This document shows, in pieces, positions 1 to 6,580 of a stretch of 6,986 nt of DNA; position 1 is the stretch's first letter, and each line of letters opens with the position of its first letter. Origin of the DNA: an uncultured Bacteroidota bacterium. GTDB lineage: Bacteria; Bacteroidota; Bacteroidia; Chitinophagales; Chitinophagaceae. The stretch lies in assembly GCA_946480675.1 (NCBI GenBank), contig CAMLKS010000126.1, forward strand, positions 1 through 6,986, written 5' to 3'. The translations under genes were made by a program, and so were the position numbers. The notes beneath the pieces were generated by a model. That model made no database searches. It had not been told where the DNA came from and saw only the letters and a program-made list of their open reading frames with translations.

Positions 1-32
1 GAGCAAGCATATATTTTATACATTTATAAAGC

Positions 33-2390
33 ATGGCCCTATTTTCAAATAAGAAGTCAGCAGCTTTTACACTCCTGTTGCTGTTGGTGCTTTTATCAGC
101 TAAAAGTACATGGGCATCTTCTGACATTTACGTAGCGCAACCCTTTAATGATACCTTGCTGTGCGTAGGTGGCACCTTCAATGTAAATGTGATAACCACC
201 AAGCGCTATACCGACCCGTTACATCCGTCCAATGAATTTTGGGTGATGCTTTCGGATGCAAGTGGCAGTTTCAGCACATCGACAATAATAGGCCGCGCGC
301 CGGCTGATACCAGCGTTGGTGTTTTTTGTCGCCTGCCGGCAGGTACTACTACCGGCAACACTTATCGTATACGGGTAGTGAGCACAGGCATAAAAGATAC
401 CAGTGTAGATAATGGTAAGAATATACGCATATCAGAATACCCCACCTTCACCCTTTCGGAGAATTCGCCCTTATGCGAAGGGGGACAACTAAGGCTGACA
501 ACCACTACTACTTACAGCCCTGCCACTTATAGCTGGACGGGGCCGGCTACTTTTTCATCTGCCCTGCAAAATCCCGTAAGGAATGGCATTACCATAAATG
601 ATTCGGGCTACTACAAGCTGCGCATGACCTACTATGGGTGTAGCACTACCGATAGTGTAAACGTAAGGGTAATAAAAGCACCTGCAAATGCACAGATACG
701 TACCAACAGTCCGGTGTGTGCAGGCGATGTGCTGACCATATTTTCAGATAATGCATCGACAGGATGGACCTATGACTGGTACCGGCCTAATGGCACTATA
801 GTATCGAAACTGCCCAATGTTATAATATCGGATGCACGCTTGACAGACGATGGTAAATACAAGGTAGTGCTCAATGCATCGGGGTGCATTGTAAACGATT
901 CGGTAGTAGTGAAAGTGAAGCCGCGGCCCGATACGCCCGATGTAACCAGTAATAGTCCCATATGCCTGGGCGATACGCTGAAGCTATTTGCCATATCTGC
1001 AACACCCGGCACTACCTACCAGTGGAGCGGGCCTGCCGGTTTCAGTGCTGCAACGGCTTCGGCTACCATTCCGAATGCAGATTATACACGCAAAGGTGTA
1101 TATACCTGCAGCGTTAGTTTGAATGGATGTGCTGTAGCCGGCTATGATACGGTAGAGATAGGCACACCTGTAGGTAAGCCTGAAATAACAGGCACAGCAC
1201 TGGTATGCCCCGGCGATTCCATCATGCTGATGGCTAAAGGCGCAGCCCCCGGTGGTGATTTTGAATGGACATTGCCCGATGGCAGTAAGTATACTGTTAA
1301 CCCATTTGCTTTGTATCAAGCACAACCGGTGCATTCGGGTGGATATGTGGTAGTGCAAAAGCTGAATGGCTGCACTTCGGAACCCGACACCTTTAACGTA
1401 ACAATACCCGAACTGCCGGAACTGAAGGCCGGAAGTAACAGCCCTGTATGCAGCGGCCAGCAGCTACTGCTGAATGCTACCACCATAAGTGGTGCGCGGT
1501 ATGAATGGGCAGGCCCCGGCTATACCACTAATATGCAGAACCCGGTTATCGAAAATGCAGCTGTAAACAGAAGCGGGAAGTATGTGGTGAAAGCCTTTAT
1601 AGGCACATGCGTGAAGACGGCAGAAACGGAAGTAGTGGTAAATGCATTGCCTGTTATAAAAAATGTATCGGGCAATACGCCTGTATGTGAAGCTGCTACA
1701 TTGGAACTGACGGCTGAGGCAGACGCAACCGGCGCTACCTATAAATGGTATGGCCCCGGCGGTTATATAGCCGAACGGCAAACAGCTAAACGGAAAATGG
1801 GATTTGCAGATGCGGGGTATTATTATGTTACCGCCACAGCAAAAGCATGCACCTCGCTGCGCGATAGCATTAAAGTAGAAGTAAAAGAAAGGGCTGCTAT
1901 GCCTGAGGCATTCAGCAATAGCCCGCTGATGCAGGGCGATACCTTGTACCTGAGCGCCACCTGCAGCACGCCGGGTGTTACCTATAGCTGGACAGGCCCC
2001 GATGGCTTTTACTCAGAAAAACAGAATGATACGATATATGGGGTAGTACCTGCACAGCGTGGTAGCTATATTGTAAATGCGCATTATAACGGCTGCATCA
2101 CATCGGCTATTATCATTGTGAATATTGATGGGCTGGGTAAGTCGGTATTTGTATTATACCCCAATCCTAACAATGGCAATTTTACAATAAGGGCCGACCT
2201 GGCAACGGATGATGAAGTAGCGTACGAAATCATCAATTCATTAGGGCGCATTATAGCCGAAGGCAAATTTGAAAGCAAGAACCGTCATTTCAAACACGAT
2301 ATTTCTGTAGATGCTGCATCGGGCGTATATATGTTGCGCATGCGCATAGGCCGTACCGAACGCGTATTGCAATTCACTATTGTGAAATAG
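33..2390 (+). CDS. Secreted multi-Ig-like repeat protein with T9SS type A C-terminal sorting domain
   Basis: Probable surface or secreted adhesin-like protein exported by Sec and then T9SS; the ligand is unknown. Residues 1-29 form a signal peptide (KK, then a Leu-rich core, cleavage near WAS-S). A divergent first domain (about 32-135, C44 and C99) precedes seven repeats of roughly 80 residues starting near 136, 215, 301, 382, 462, 541 and 622. Each opens with an NSPxCxGxxLxL-like motif, has a central Y-x-W-x-GP-like motif, then a GxY strand and a late cysteine. Cysteine pairs are C148/C203, C229/C285, C311/C366, C392/C447, C473/C526 and C552/C606, a constant spacing of 53-56. This fits Ig-like/PKD-like folds with one disulfide each. 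Residues 705-785 are a T9SS type A sorting domain with YPNPNNGNF (709-717), SLGRII and SGVYMLRM. The ATG at 33 is chosen because it directly precedes the signal peptide. No catalytic domain is visible. Confidence 0.9.
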   Translation: MALFSNKKSAAFTLLLLLVLLSAKSTWASSDIYVAQPFNDTLLCVGGTFNVNVITTKRYTDPLHPSNEFWVMLSDASGSFSTSTIIGRAPADTSVGVFCRLPAGTTTGNTYRIRVVSTGIKDTSVDNGKNIRISEYPTFTLSENSPLCEGGQLRLTTTTTYSPATYSWTGPATFSSALQNPVRNGITINDSGYYKLRMTYYGCSTTDSVNVRVIKAPANAQIRTNSPVCAGDVLTIFSDNASTGWTYDWYRPNGTIVSKLPNVIISDARLTDDGKYKVVLNASGCIVNDSVVVKVKPRPDTPDVTSNSPICLGDTLKLFAISATPGTTYQWSGPAGFSAATASATIPNADYTRKGVYTCSVSLNGCAVAGYDTVEIGTPVGKPEITGTALVCPGDSIMLMAKGAAPGGDFEWTLPDGSKYTVNPFALYQAQPVHSGGYVVVQKLNGCTSEPDTFNVTIPELPELKAGSNSPVCSGQQLLLNATTISGARYEWAGPGYTTNMQNPVIENAAVNRSGKYVVKAFIGTCVKTAETEVVVNALPVIKNVSGNTPVCEAATLELTAEADATGATYKWYGPGGYIAERQTAKRKMGFADAGYYYVTATAKACTSLRDSIKVEVKERAAMPEAFSNSPLMQGDTLYLSATCSTPGVTYSWTGPDGFYSEKQNDTIYGVVPAQRGSYIVNAHYNGCITSAIIIVNIDGLGKSVFVLYPNPNNGNFTIRADLATDDEVAYEIINSLGRIIAEGKFESKNRHFKHDISVDAASGVYMLRMRIGRTERVLQFTIVK

Positions 2391-2430
2391 TTTCTGCCCG
2401 TATTCTTCGTACGCAACTTACCCCCTCTTT

Positions 2431-2462
2431 TTTGTCGCACCAACACCCCGGTGGCATCTTTG
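2431..2462 (+). promoter_or_regulatory. Bacteroidota-type promoter of the DHFR-like gene
   Basis: TTTG at 2431-2434 is followed after 20 nt by CATCTTTG at 2455-2462, which matches the Bacteroidota -33 (TTTG) and -7 (TAnnTTTG) consensus with one mismatch (C for the first T). The predicted transcript would start near 2469, giving a leader of about 30 nt before the ATG at 2498. The spacer contains a short dyad, CACC-CC-GGTG (2444-2453), of uncertain meaning. The remainder of the 2391-2497 gap shows no convincing terminator for the upstream gene. Confidence 0.55.
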
Positions 2463-2497
2463 TTAGGTGATAGCTTTACAGTAAACATCAACTATTT

Positions 2498-3058
2498 ATG
2501 AGAAAACTATCCGTTTACAATTTCCTTTCGCTGAATGGCTATTATAAAGATGCAAACAATGGTATAGACTGGCACCACCACGAGCAGGGTGGCGAAGAAG
2601 AACAGTTTTCGGACAACAACCTGAAGCATGAAAACGCATTGCTCTTTGGTAGGGTAACTTATGAAATGATGGCCGGTTTCTGGCCAACACCGATGGCGGC
2701 GGAAATGTATCCCGGAACGGCAAAAGGGATGAACAAAGCAAAGAAGTATGTAGTATCCAATACATTGCAGCACGCAGACTGGGCCAATACCACCATCATC
2801 AATACCGACCTGGTAGCGGCCGTGCGTCAACTGAAAGAAACATCCGACAGGGACATCACCATACTGGGCAGCGGCAGCCTGGTATCGCAGCTTACAGATG
2901 CAGGGCTGATAGACGGCTACCAGATAATGATAGACCCGGTAGCTTTGAAAGCAGGTACCCCGATATTCCATAATGTACAAAACGATGTAGAACTGAAACT
3001 TACAGGCAGCCGGGTATTTAAAAGCGGCATTGTATTGCTGGAGTATGCGCCGGCATAA
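2498..3058 (+). CDS. Dihydrofolate reductase family protein (RibD C-terminal-like)
   Basis: Predicted cytosolic NAD(P)H-dependent reductase of the family that includes the RibD C-terminal domain and YwjB/YyaP-like proteins; the true substrate is unknown. The 186 residues match the usual single-domain length. Visible family motifs are the N-terminal strand followed by SLNGYY (1-16, the usual S-x-D/N-G position), LLFGRVTYEMM (48-58), KYVVSNTL (83-90), the glycine-rich nucleotide-binding loop ILGSGSLVSQL (122-132) and the IDPVALKAGTPIF segment (145-157). There is no signal peptide. It is not a classical FolA, which is shorter and has different folate-contact motifs, and no riboflavin genes are nearby, so a role in riboflavin synthesis is not supported. 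Its own promoter and the 84-bp gap to the next gene suggest separate transcription. No Shine-Dalgarno sequence precedes the ATG. Confidence 0.9.
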   Translation: MRKLSVYNFLSLNGYYKDANNGIDWHHHEQGGEEEQFSDNNLKHENALLFGRVTYEMMAGFWPTPMAAEMYPGTAKGMNKAKKYVVSNTLQHADWANTTIINTDLVAAVRQLKETSDRDITILGSGSLVSQLTDAGLIDGYQIMIDPVALKAGTPIFHNVQNDVELKLTGSRVFKSGIVLLEYAPA

Positions 3059-3096
3059 AGCAGGATTATATAAGCGATGATAAGAATTGTGTAACA

Positions 3097-3117
3097 ATGC
3101 TGCTGCGCGCAGGGCAT
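3097..3117. repeat. Imperfect dyad upstream of the copper-unit promoter (candidate operator)
   Basis: The core CTGCGCGCAG at 3103-3112 is a perfect 10-bp palindrome. Outer arms ATGC (3097-3100) and GCAT (3114-3117) extend it, separated from the core by 2 and 1 nt. It abuts the -7 element at 3117, so a protein bound here could control the downstream copper genes. A transcript terminator for the upstream gene is an alternative, but the T-rich stretch after it is interrupted and the loop would be tight. This is a position-based inference; no matching operator consensus is recognised. Confidence 0.35.
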
Positions 3118-3124
3118 AGTTTTG
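3117..3124 (+). promoter_or_regulatory. -7 element (TAGTTTTG) of the copper-related unit
   Basis: TAGTTTTG matches the Bacteroidota -7 consensus TAnnTTTG exactly and ends 18 nt before the ATG at 3143. Transcription would start near 3131 with a very short leader of about 12 nt. A standard -33 box at the usual 19-20 nt spacing is absent; the nearest TTG is at 3087-3089, 27 nt upstream. A weak -33 region would fit a promoter that depends on an activator, though the sequence alone cannot show this. Confidence 0.45.
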
Positions 3125-3142
3125 TTGTGAAAATAAAAGTAT

Positions 3143-4486
3143 ATGAAGAAGCTATTGTTCACAGCAGCTATTGCCACTGCAAATATTACGGCTTATGCAC
3201 AGCACGAGCATCATGAAAAGACGATGCCTGCAAAGCAGCAAGCAGACACACCCGCTCATCATCAACACGATATGAAAGACATGGCCAATATGAGCCATGC
3301 CTTTTCATTGCAGCTACCTATGAACCGTAACGGTTCCGGTACAGGGTGGCTGCCCGATGCATCGCCCATGTATGGCTATATGCTGCACAGCCGCAAATGG
3401 ATGTACATGCTGCATGGCAATGTATTTGTACGATATAACAGCCAGGATATATTTAATGACGGTCAACGTGGTGCATCCAAATGGGATGCGCCTAACTGGC
3501 TGATGGGCATGGGGCAGCGCAAAGTGGGGCGTAATGGCCTGTTCCGCTTTAGTGCCATGATGTCGCTGGATGCGGTGATAGCAGGCGGCAGCGGCTACCC
3601 GCTATTGTTCCAGACCGGGGAAACATGGCAGGGCAGACCACTGATAGACCGGCAGCACCCGCACGACCTGTTCTCTGAGCTGTCTATAGGCTATACACAG
3701 GCCCTTAGCAAGAAGGTAGATGTATTTGCATACATAGGCTATCCCGGCGAACCGGCGCTGGGTTCAGTTGCATTCATGCACCGCCCTTCGGCATTGCCCA
3801 ATCCCGATGCGCCATTAAGCCATCACTGGAATGATGGTACACACATCACCTTTGGTGTGGCGACGCTGGGTGTGCGCTACGATAAATGGAAACTGGAAGC
3901 CTCCTCCTTCACCGGGCGTGAGCCGGATGAAGACCGGTTCAACTTCGATAAGCCACGTTTCGATTCGTGGAGCGGGCGTATATCCTACAATCCTACTAAA
4001 GAATGGTCGCTGCAGGCATCGCATGGGTATGTAAAAAGCCCTGAAGTATTGCATGGCAATGAAGATGTGAACCGCACTACGGCATCGGCCATTTACAGCC
4101 ACCGTTTCAGCGATAAGCACTTTTTGAATGCTACCGCGCTGTGGGGTATGAATAAAACAACCGGGCAAGATGGTGAGCATGCCGTGCTGGCAGAGGCTGC
4201 CTATGCTATAAACCGCGTAAATATATATGGCCGCTACGAATGGGTGCAGAAGAGCGCGGAAGAACTGGCGCTGGATGAAACGCTGTACGGGCACCATGAT
4301 GTATATGCTGTAAATGCACTGACACTGGGCGCAGCGTATGATGTATGGCAAACGAAGATAGTGCGTGTAGCAGGTGGTGCGCAGGCATCTGTGTACCTGC
4401 CCGATGAAAAACTGAAAACCTTATATGGCAGCACCCCCATGGCTGCGCAGGTGTACCTGCGTATTTATCCGTCATTAATGAGATAG
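3143..4486 (+). CDS. Predicted outer-membrane protein with His/Met-rich N-terminus, probably copper-related
   Basis: Envelope protein of 447 residues with no recognised enzyme domain. Residues 1-20 form a signal peptide (MKKLLF start, cleavage near AYA-Q). The mature N-terminus (21-52) is packed with likely metal ligands: H21, H23, H24, M28, H39, H40, H42, M44, M47, M50 and H52. The rest alternates polar and aromatic residues in short strands, as in an outer-membrane beta-barrel. Distinctive conserved-looking motifs are RPLIDRQHPHDLF (165-177), GEPALGSVAFMHRPS (202-216), SHHWNDGTHITFG (226-238) and TGREPDEDRFNFD (257-269). I recall this architecture being annotated as hypothetical and found near heavy-metal genes. 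It lies 26 bp upstream of a Csp3-like copper-storage gene with no promoter between, so a role in copper capture or export is inferred. It ends in Arg rather than the usual aromatic residue, so barrel assignment is moderately certain. Confidence 0.8.
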   Translation: MKKLLFTAAIATANITAYAQHEHHEKTMPAKQQADTPAHHQHDMKDMANMSHAFSLQLPMNRNGSGTGWLPDASPMYGYMLHSRKWMYMLHGNVFVRYNSQDIFNDGQRGASKWDAPNWLMGMGQRKVGRNGLFRFSAMMSLDAVIAGGSGYPLLFQTGETWQGRPLIDRQHPHDLFSELSIGYTQALSKKVDVFAYIGYPGEPALGSVAFMHRPSALPNPDAPLSHHWNDGTHITFGVATLGVRYDKWKLEASSFTGREPDEDRFNFDKPRFDSWSGRISYNPTKEWSLQASHGYVKSPEVLHGNEDVNRTTASAIYSHRFSDKHFLNATALWGMNKTTGQDGEHAVLAEAAYAINRVNIYGRYEWVQKSAEELALDETLYGHHDVYAVNALTLGAAYDVWQTKIVRVAGGAQASVYLPDEKLKTLYGSTPMAAQVYLRIYPSLMR

Positions 4487-4512
4487 ATCATTCACAAACA
4501 AAAATAAGTGCT

Positions 4513-4842
4513 ATGGGTTATCATGAATTTAAAGAATGTATAGAAGCCTGCCTGAAATGTGCAGCTATCTGCAACCACTGTGCTGCATCTTGCCTGAAGG
4601 AAGAAGACACCAAGATGATGGCAAAATGCATACAACTGGATATGGAATGCGCCACCGTATGCTATACCGCAGCACAACTGATGAGCATGGGTAGCAGCCT
4701 GGCTAAAAAGATGTGTGCGCTATGTGCTGAAATATGCAAGGCATGTGCCGAAGAATGTGGTAAACATGATAATGAACACTGCCGTGAGTGTGCTGCTGCC
4801 TGTGGCGAATGTGCTAAGGCATGTGAGGCTATGGCCTATTAG
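4513..4842 (+). CDS. csp3: Csp3-like four-helix-bundle copper-storage protein
   Basis: Small (109-residue) cytosolic protein expected to bind many Cu(I) ions inside a four-helix bundle, buffering or storing copper. There are 19 cysteines: C9, 13, 16, 20, 23, 27, 39, 46, 50, 68, 71, 75, 78, 82, 90, 93, 97, 100 and 104, mostly in CxxC or CxxxC helical spacing so that they point into the bundle core. H4, H22, H85 and H89 are additional possible ligands. No signal peptide is present, which separates it from exported Csp1 proteins and groups it with cytosolic Csp3. Length, cysteine number and motifs such as ACNHC-like (here ICNHCAASC, 19-27) closely resemble Bacillus subtilis YhjQ/Csp3 from memory. 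It follows the His/Met-rich envelope gene by 26 bp, probably in one transcript. Its stop codon overlaps that of the convergent TPR gene by 4 bp. No Shine-Dalgarno sequence is visible. Confidence 0.93.
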   Translation: MGYHEFKECIEACLKCAAICNHCAASCLKEEDTKMMAKCIQLDMECATVCYTAAQLMSMGSSLAKKMCALCAEICKACAEECGKHDNEHCRECAAACGECAKACEAMAY

Positions 4843-4849
4843 TCATGCC
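4818..4849. repeat. Nested inverted repeat at the convergent gene junction
   Basis: GGCATG (4818-4823) pairs with CATGCC (4844-4849), and inside it AGGC (4826-4829) pairs with GCCT (4834-4837) around a TATG loop. It spans both stop codons of the convergent genes. The position would suit a bidirectional terminator, but neither strand has a run of T after the stem and the internal loop is uneven, so it may be coincidental. Confidence 0.3.
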
Positions 4850-6446
4850 GGGGGAGTTCATTCTCTTTGGCCACAATTTCTTTGATAGTTGTATCCAGTT
4901 TTTGGGTAGATTCAGTAATGCCATCTACTATGTAAGCATTGATGGGATCGCTGCTATCAGCCTTATTGAACAGGGATGCCAGGCCCAATATGGTTGCTAC
5001 ATAACCGCGTATATCATGCGATTGTAAATGCGCTATTTCGCTGAGGGCGCGGTTACGTACGGCTATATTTTTTGTCTGCTCCAGAATGATGTTTTGTTTT
5101 ATAGCTTTTTCAGCAGCGAGGTTTTTATTTGATTTGCGGTAGTCGTAAATACCTTTGGCGAGGAGTGCTACCGCGGCTATGAGCAATGAAATGCCCACTA
5201 TATACAGGCCACGTTCGCTTTGTTTTTCCTTTATTTTTAAACGTGCTATCTGCAGTTGTTTATCTTTTATCTGTAAGTCTTTTTTCTGCAGGTCCATTTC
5301 CCGTTTAAATTCCAGATTGGCTATTTGCGCTGCCCGTTCCATAGAAAACATGGAATCCCTGAGATGAGAATAGAGTATCCGTTGCCTGTAAGCCTCTTTA
5401 TGATTACCTACAAAAGCATATGCTTTGGCCAGCTGTTCTGAAAACTCTACTGCCGGCCCCATGAAGTTGGTTTCCCTGCAGCTATTTACCGCAGCACTTA
5501 AGTTGCTGATGGCAGCATTGGCATATTGATTTTTGGTCTTTGCATGAGAAGGGTCTTGCGCCATTAATAAATAGGTTTCGCCGATGTTGCCCATATTAAT
5601 GGCAATGCTGTTAACGTCTCCCATCTCTTTGCTTATGACCAGTGCCTGGTTGTTATAGAACAAGGCTTTTTCATAGTCTTTCAGGTGCAGGTGTACGATG
5701 CCAAGATTGGCCAGGTTTATCTGTTCTCCATATTTATGCCCCAGCTCCCGGTTCATTTTCAATGCAGCCGAGTGATTTTCCCGCGCCTGGGTATAGTTGC
5801 CTTTATTATCCAGCACAATGCCCATGTTGCCCATATTTCGGGCCAGTGCAGCCTTGTTGTTTATCTTTTTATTGAGTGTAACGGCTGCCCAGAAATATTG
5901 CGTTGTTTTATCGTAGTTTTTCTGTTCGAGATAAATGCAGCCGATGTTTTCATTCGATATGGCCATGTTGGCGGTGTCTTTCATCAGCTCAAACTGTTCC
6001 AGGGCTTTCAGGTTGTAAGCCAGGGCCTGCGCATAGTCTGCCTGCGCCTGGTAAATAAGGGCCATGTTGGAATACATGGCAGCTATGCCTTTTGCATAGC
6101 GGTTTTTCCGGTAGATGTTGAGCGCTTGTATGTAATACTCCAGTGCTTTTGTGTACTGGGATTTAGCTGCGTGGTTAATGCCCAGGTCGGTATAAGCCGC
6201 AGCAATGCCTCTTTCCCAGTTTATTTTCTGCGATTGCGATAGCAGATTGTTAGCAACCAGGATACCCGAATCGGGATTTATAGAAGAGTAGGCAAATGAT
6301 ATCTTATCGAGCAGCAAGAAGCGCTGTGTATCAACAGAAATGGTCTTTTGTAATTGTGACAGGGAATCGATGAGGCGCCTGTTTTGAGCCTGCAAGCAAA
6401 TGGGAAAAACCAGGAATAAAAGAACATACCTGAATTGTAAAGACAT
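4839..6446 (-). CDS. TPR sensor-like protein with membrane helix and histidine-kinase DHp domain, lacking an ATPase domain
   Basis: Predicted inner-membrane signalling protein, 535 residues. Order: signal peptide (1-20, ending LQA-Q); TPR array about 40-350 with repeats at a 40-residue period (for example 81-115, 120-154, 160-194, 200-234, 240-274, 280-320); coiled coil rich in K/E/Q (370-411); one transmembrane helix (413-431); a short cytoplasmic coiled coil (440-465); and a phosphoacceptor-like segment with IAHLQSHDIRGYVATILGL (471-489), H477 being the likely phosphorylated histidine. The protein ends 58 residues after H477, with none of the N, G1 or G2 boxes of HATPase_c. Similar Bacteroidota proteins ending at this DHp type exist to my knowledge, so it need not be a broken gene. 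The TPR part would lie in the periplasm. It is divergent from padR and converges on csp3. No lipobox is present: the C17 context (FPIC) does not fit. Confidence 0.87.
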   Translation of the reverse strand: MSLQFRYVLLFLVFPICLQAQNRRLIDSLSQLQKTISVDTQRFLLLDKISFAYSSINPDSGILVANNLLSQSQKINWERGIAAAYTDLGINHAAKSQYTKALEYYIQALNIYRKNRYAKGIAAMYSNMALIYQAQADYAQALAYNLKALEQFELMKDTANMAISNENIGCIYLEQKNYDKTTQYFWAAVTLNKKINNKAALARNMGNMGIVLDNKGNYTQARENHSAALKMNRELGHKYGEQINLANLGIVHLHLKDYEKALFYNNQALVISKEMGDVNSIAINMGNIGETYLLMAQDPSHAKTKNQYANAAISNLSAAVNSCRETNFMGPAVEFSEQLAKAYAFVGNHKEAYRQRILYSHLRDSMFSMERAAQIANLEFKREMDLQKKDLQIKDKQLQIARLKIKEKQSERGLYIVGISLLIAAVALLAKGIYDYRKSNKNLAAEKAIKQNIILEQTKNIAVRNRALSEIAHLQSHDIRGYVATILGLASLFNKADSSDPINAYIVDGITESTQKLDTTIKEIVAKENELPRHD

Positions 6447-6460
6447 AGGTTGACGGATGG

Positions 6461-6477
6461 TGTATAAGAAATGTACA
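6461..6477. repeat. TGTA-N9-TACA dyad in the leader of the TPR gene
   Basis: TGTA (6461-6464) and TACA (6474-6477) form a dyad with a 9-nt spacer, 15 bp upstream of the start codon of the minus-strand TPR gene. The same words recur in the dyad near padR. PadR proteins often bind ATGT/ACAT dyads, so this is a candidate second operator; arms of only 4 bp make chance occurrence likely in AT-rich DNA. Confidence 0.25.
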
Positions 6478-6529
6478 AAAAAAGGTGGTTTTGGGGGCTA
6501 TTTCAGAAAAATATTTTGCCTAAGTGTAC

Positions 6530-6552
6530 AATACATCTGAATCTTATGTATT
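6530..6552. promoter_or_regulatory. 7-bp inverted repeat upstream of padR (candidate PadR operator)
   Basis: AATACAT (6530-6536) and ATGTATT (6546-6552) are perfect inverted arms separated by 9 nt, 28 bp before the padR start. A TGTACA palindrome (6525-6530) overlaps the left edge. The right arm overlaps TATTTTCG (6549-6556), a one-mismatch match to the TAnnTTTG -7 element, although no -33 box stands at the standard spacing. Many PadR regulators repress their own operons by binding ATGT/ACAT-type dyads over the promoter, so autorepression is the natural reading. The rest of the 6447-6580 intergenic region shows no other clear signal. Confidence 0.45.
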
Positions 6553-6580
6553 TTCGTATTGTAAAGTTTAAAATAGTAGC

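Noticed and set aside
136..2126. Possible tandem DNA repeats in the Ig-like gene
   Set aside because: The repeats are visible at the protein level only. The nucleotide sequences of the units have diverged, so there is no sign of recent duplication or slippage.
2507..3097. Long minus-strand frame of 196 codons opposite the DHFR-like gene
   Set aside because: It is longer than the gene it opposes, but its translation shows no family motif and is rich in Cys, Tyr and His as expected for an antisense frame. The plus strand has clear RibD C-terminal motifs and a promoter.
3097..3131. Rho-independent terminator for the DHFR-like gene
   Set aside because: The stem is interrupted and is followed by AGTTTTGTTGTG rather than a run of T, and the region overlaps a perfect -7 promoter element. 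An operator or chance dyad is preferred.
3815..4351. Minus-strand frame of 178 codons inside the His/Met-rich envelope gene
   Set aside because: It is an antisense shadow with no recognisable domain. The plus frame has a signal peptide and conserved-looking motifs.
5685..6242. Plus-strand frame of 185 codons inside the TPR gene
   Set aside because: It is antisense to the regular TPR array. Its length follows from the repeated codon pattern of the TPRs, and no domain, promoter or start context supports it.
6395..6446. Lipoprotein signal in the TPR protein (Cys17)
   Set aside because: The residues before the cysteine (FPI) do not fit a lipobox, which needs a small residue directly before Cys. 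An ordinary signal peptide with cleavage at LQA-Q fits better.
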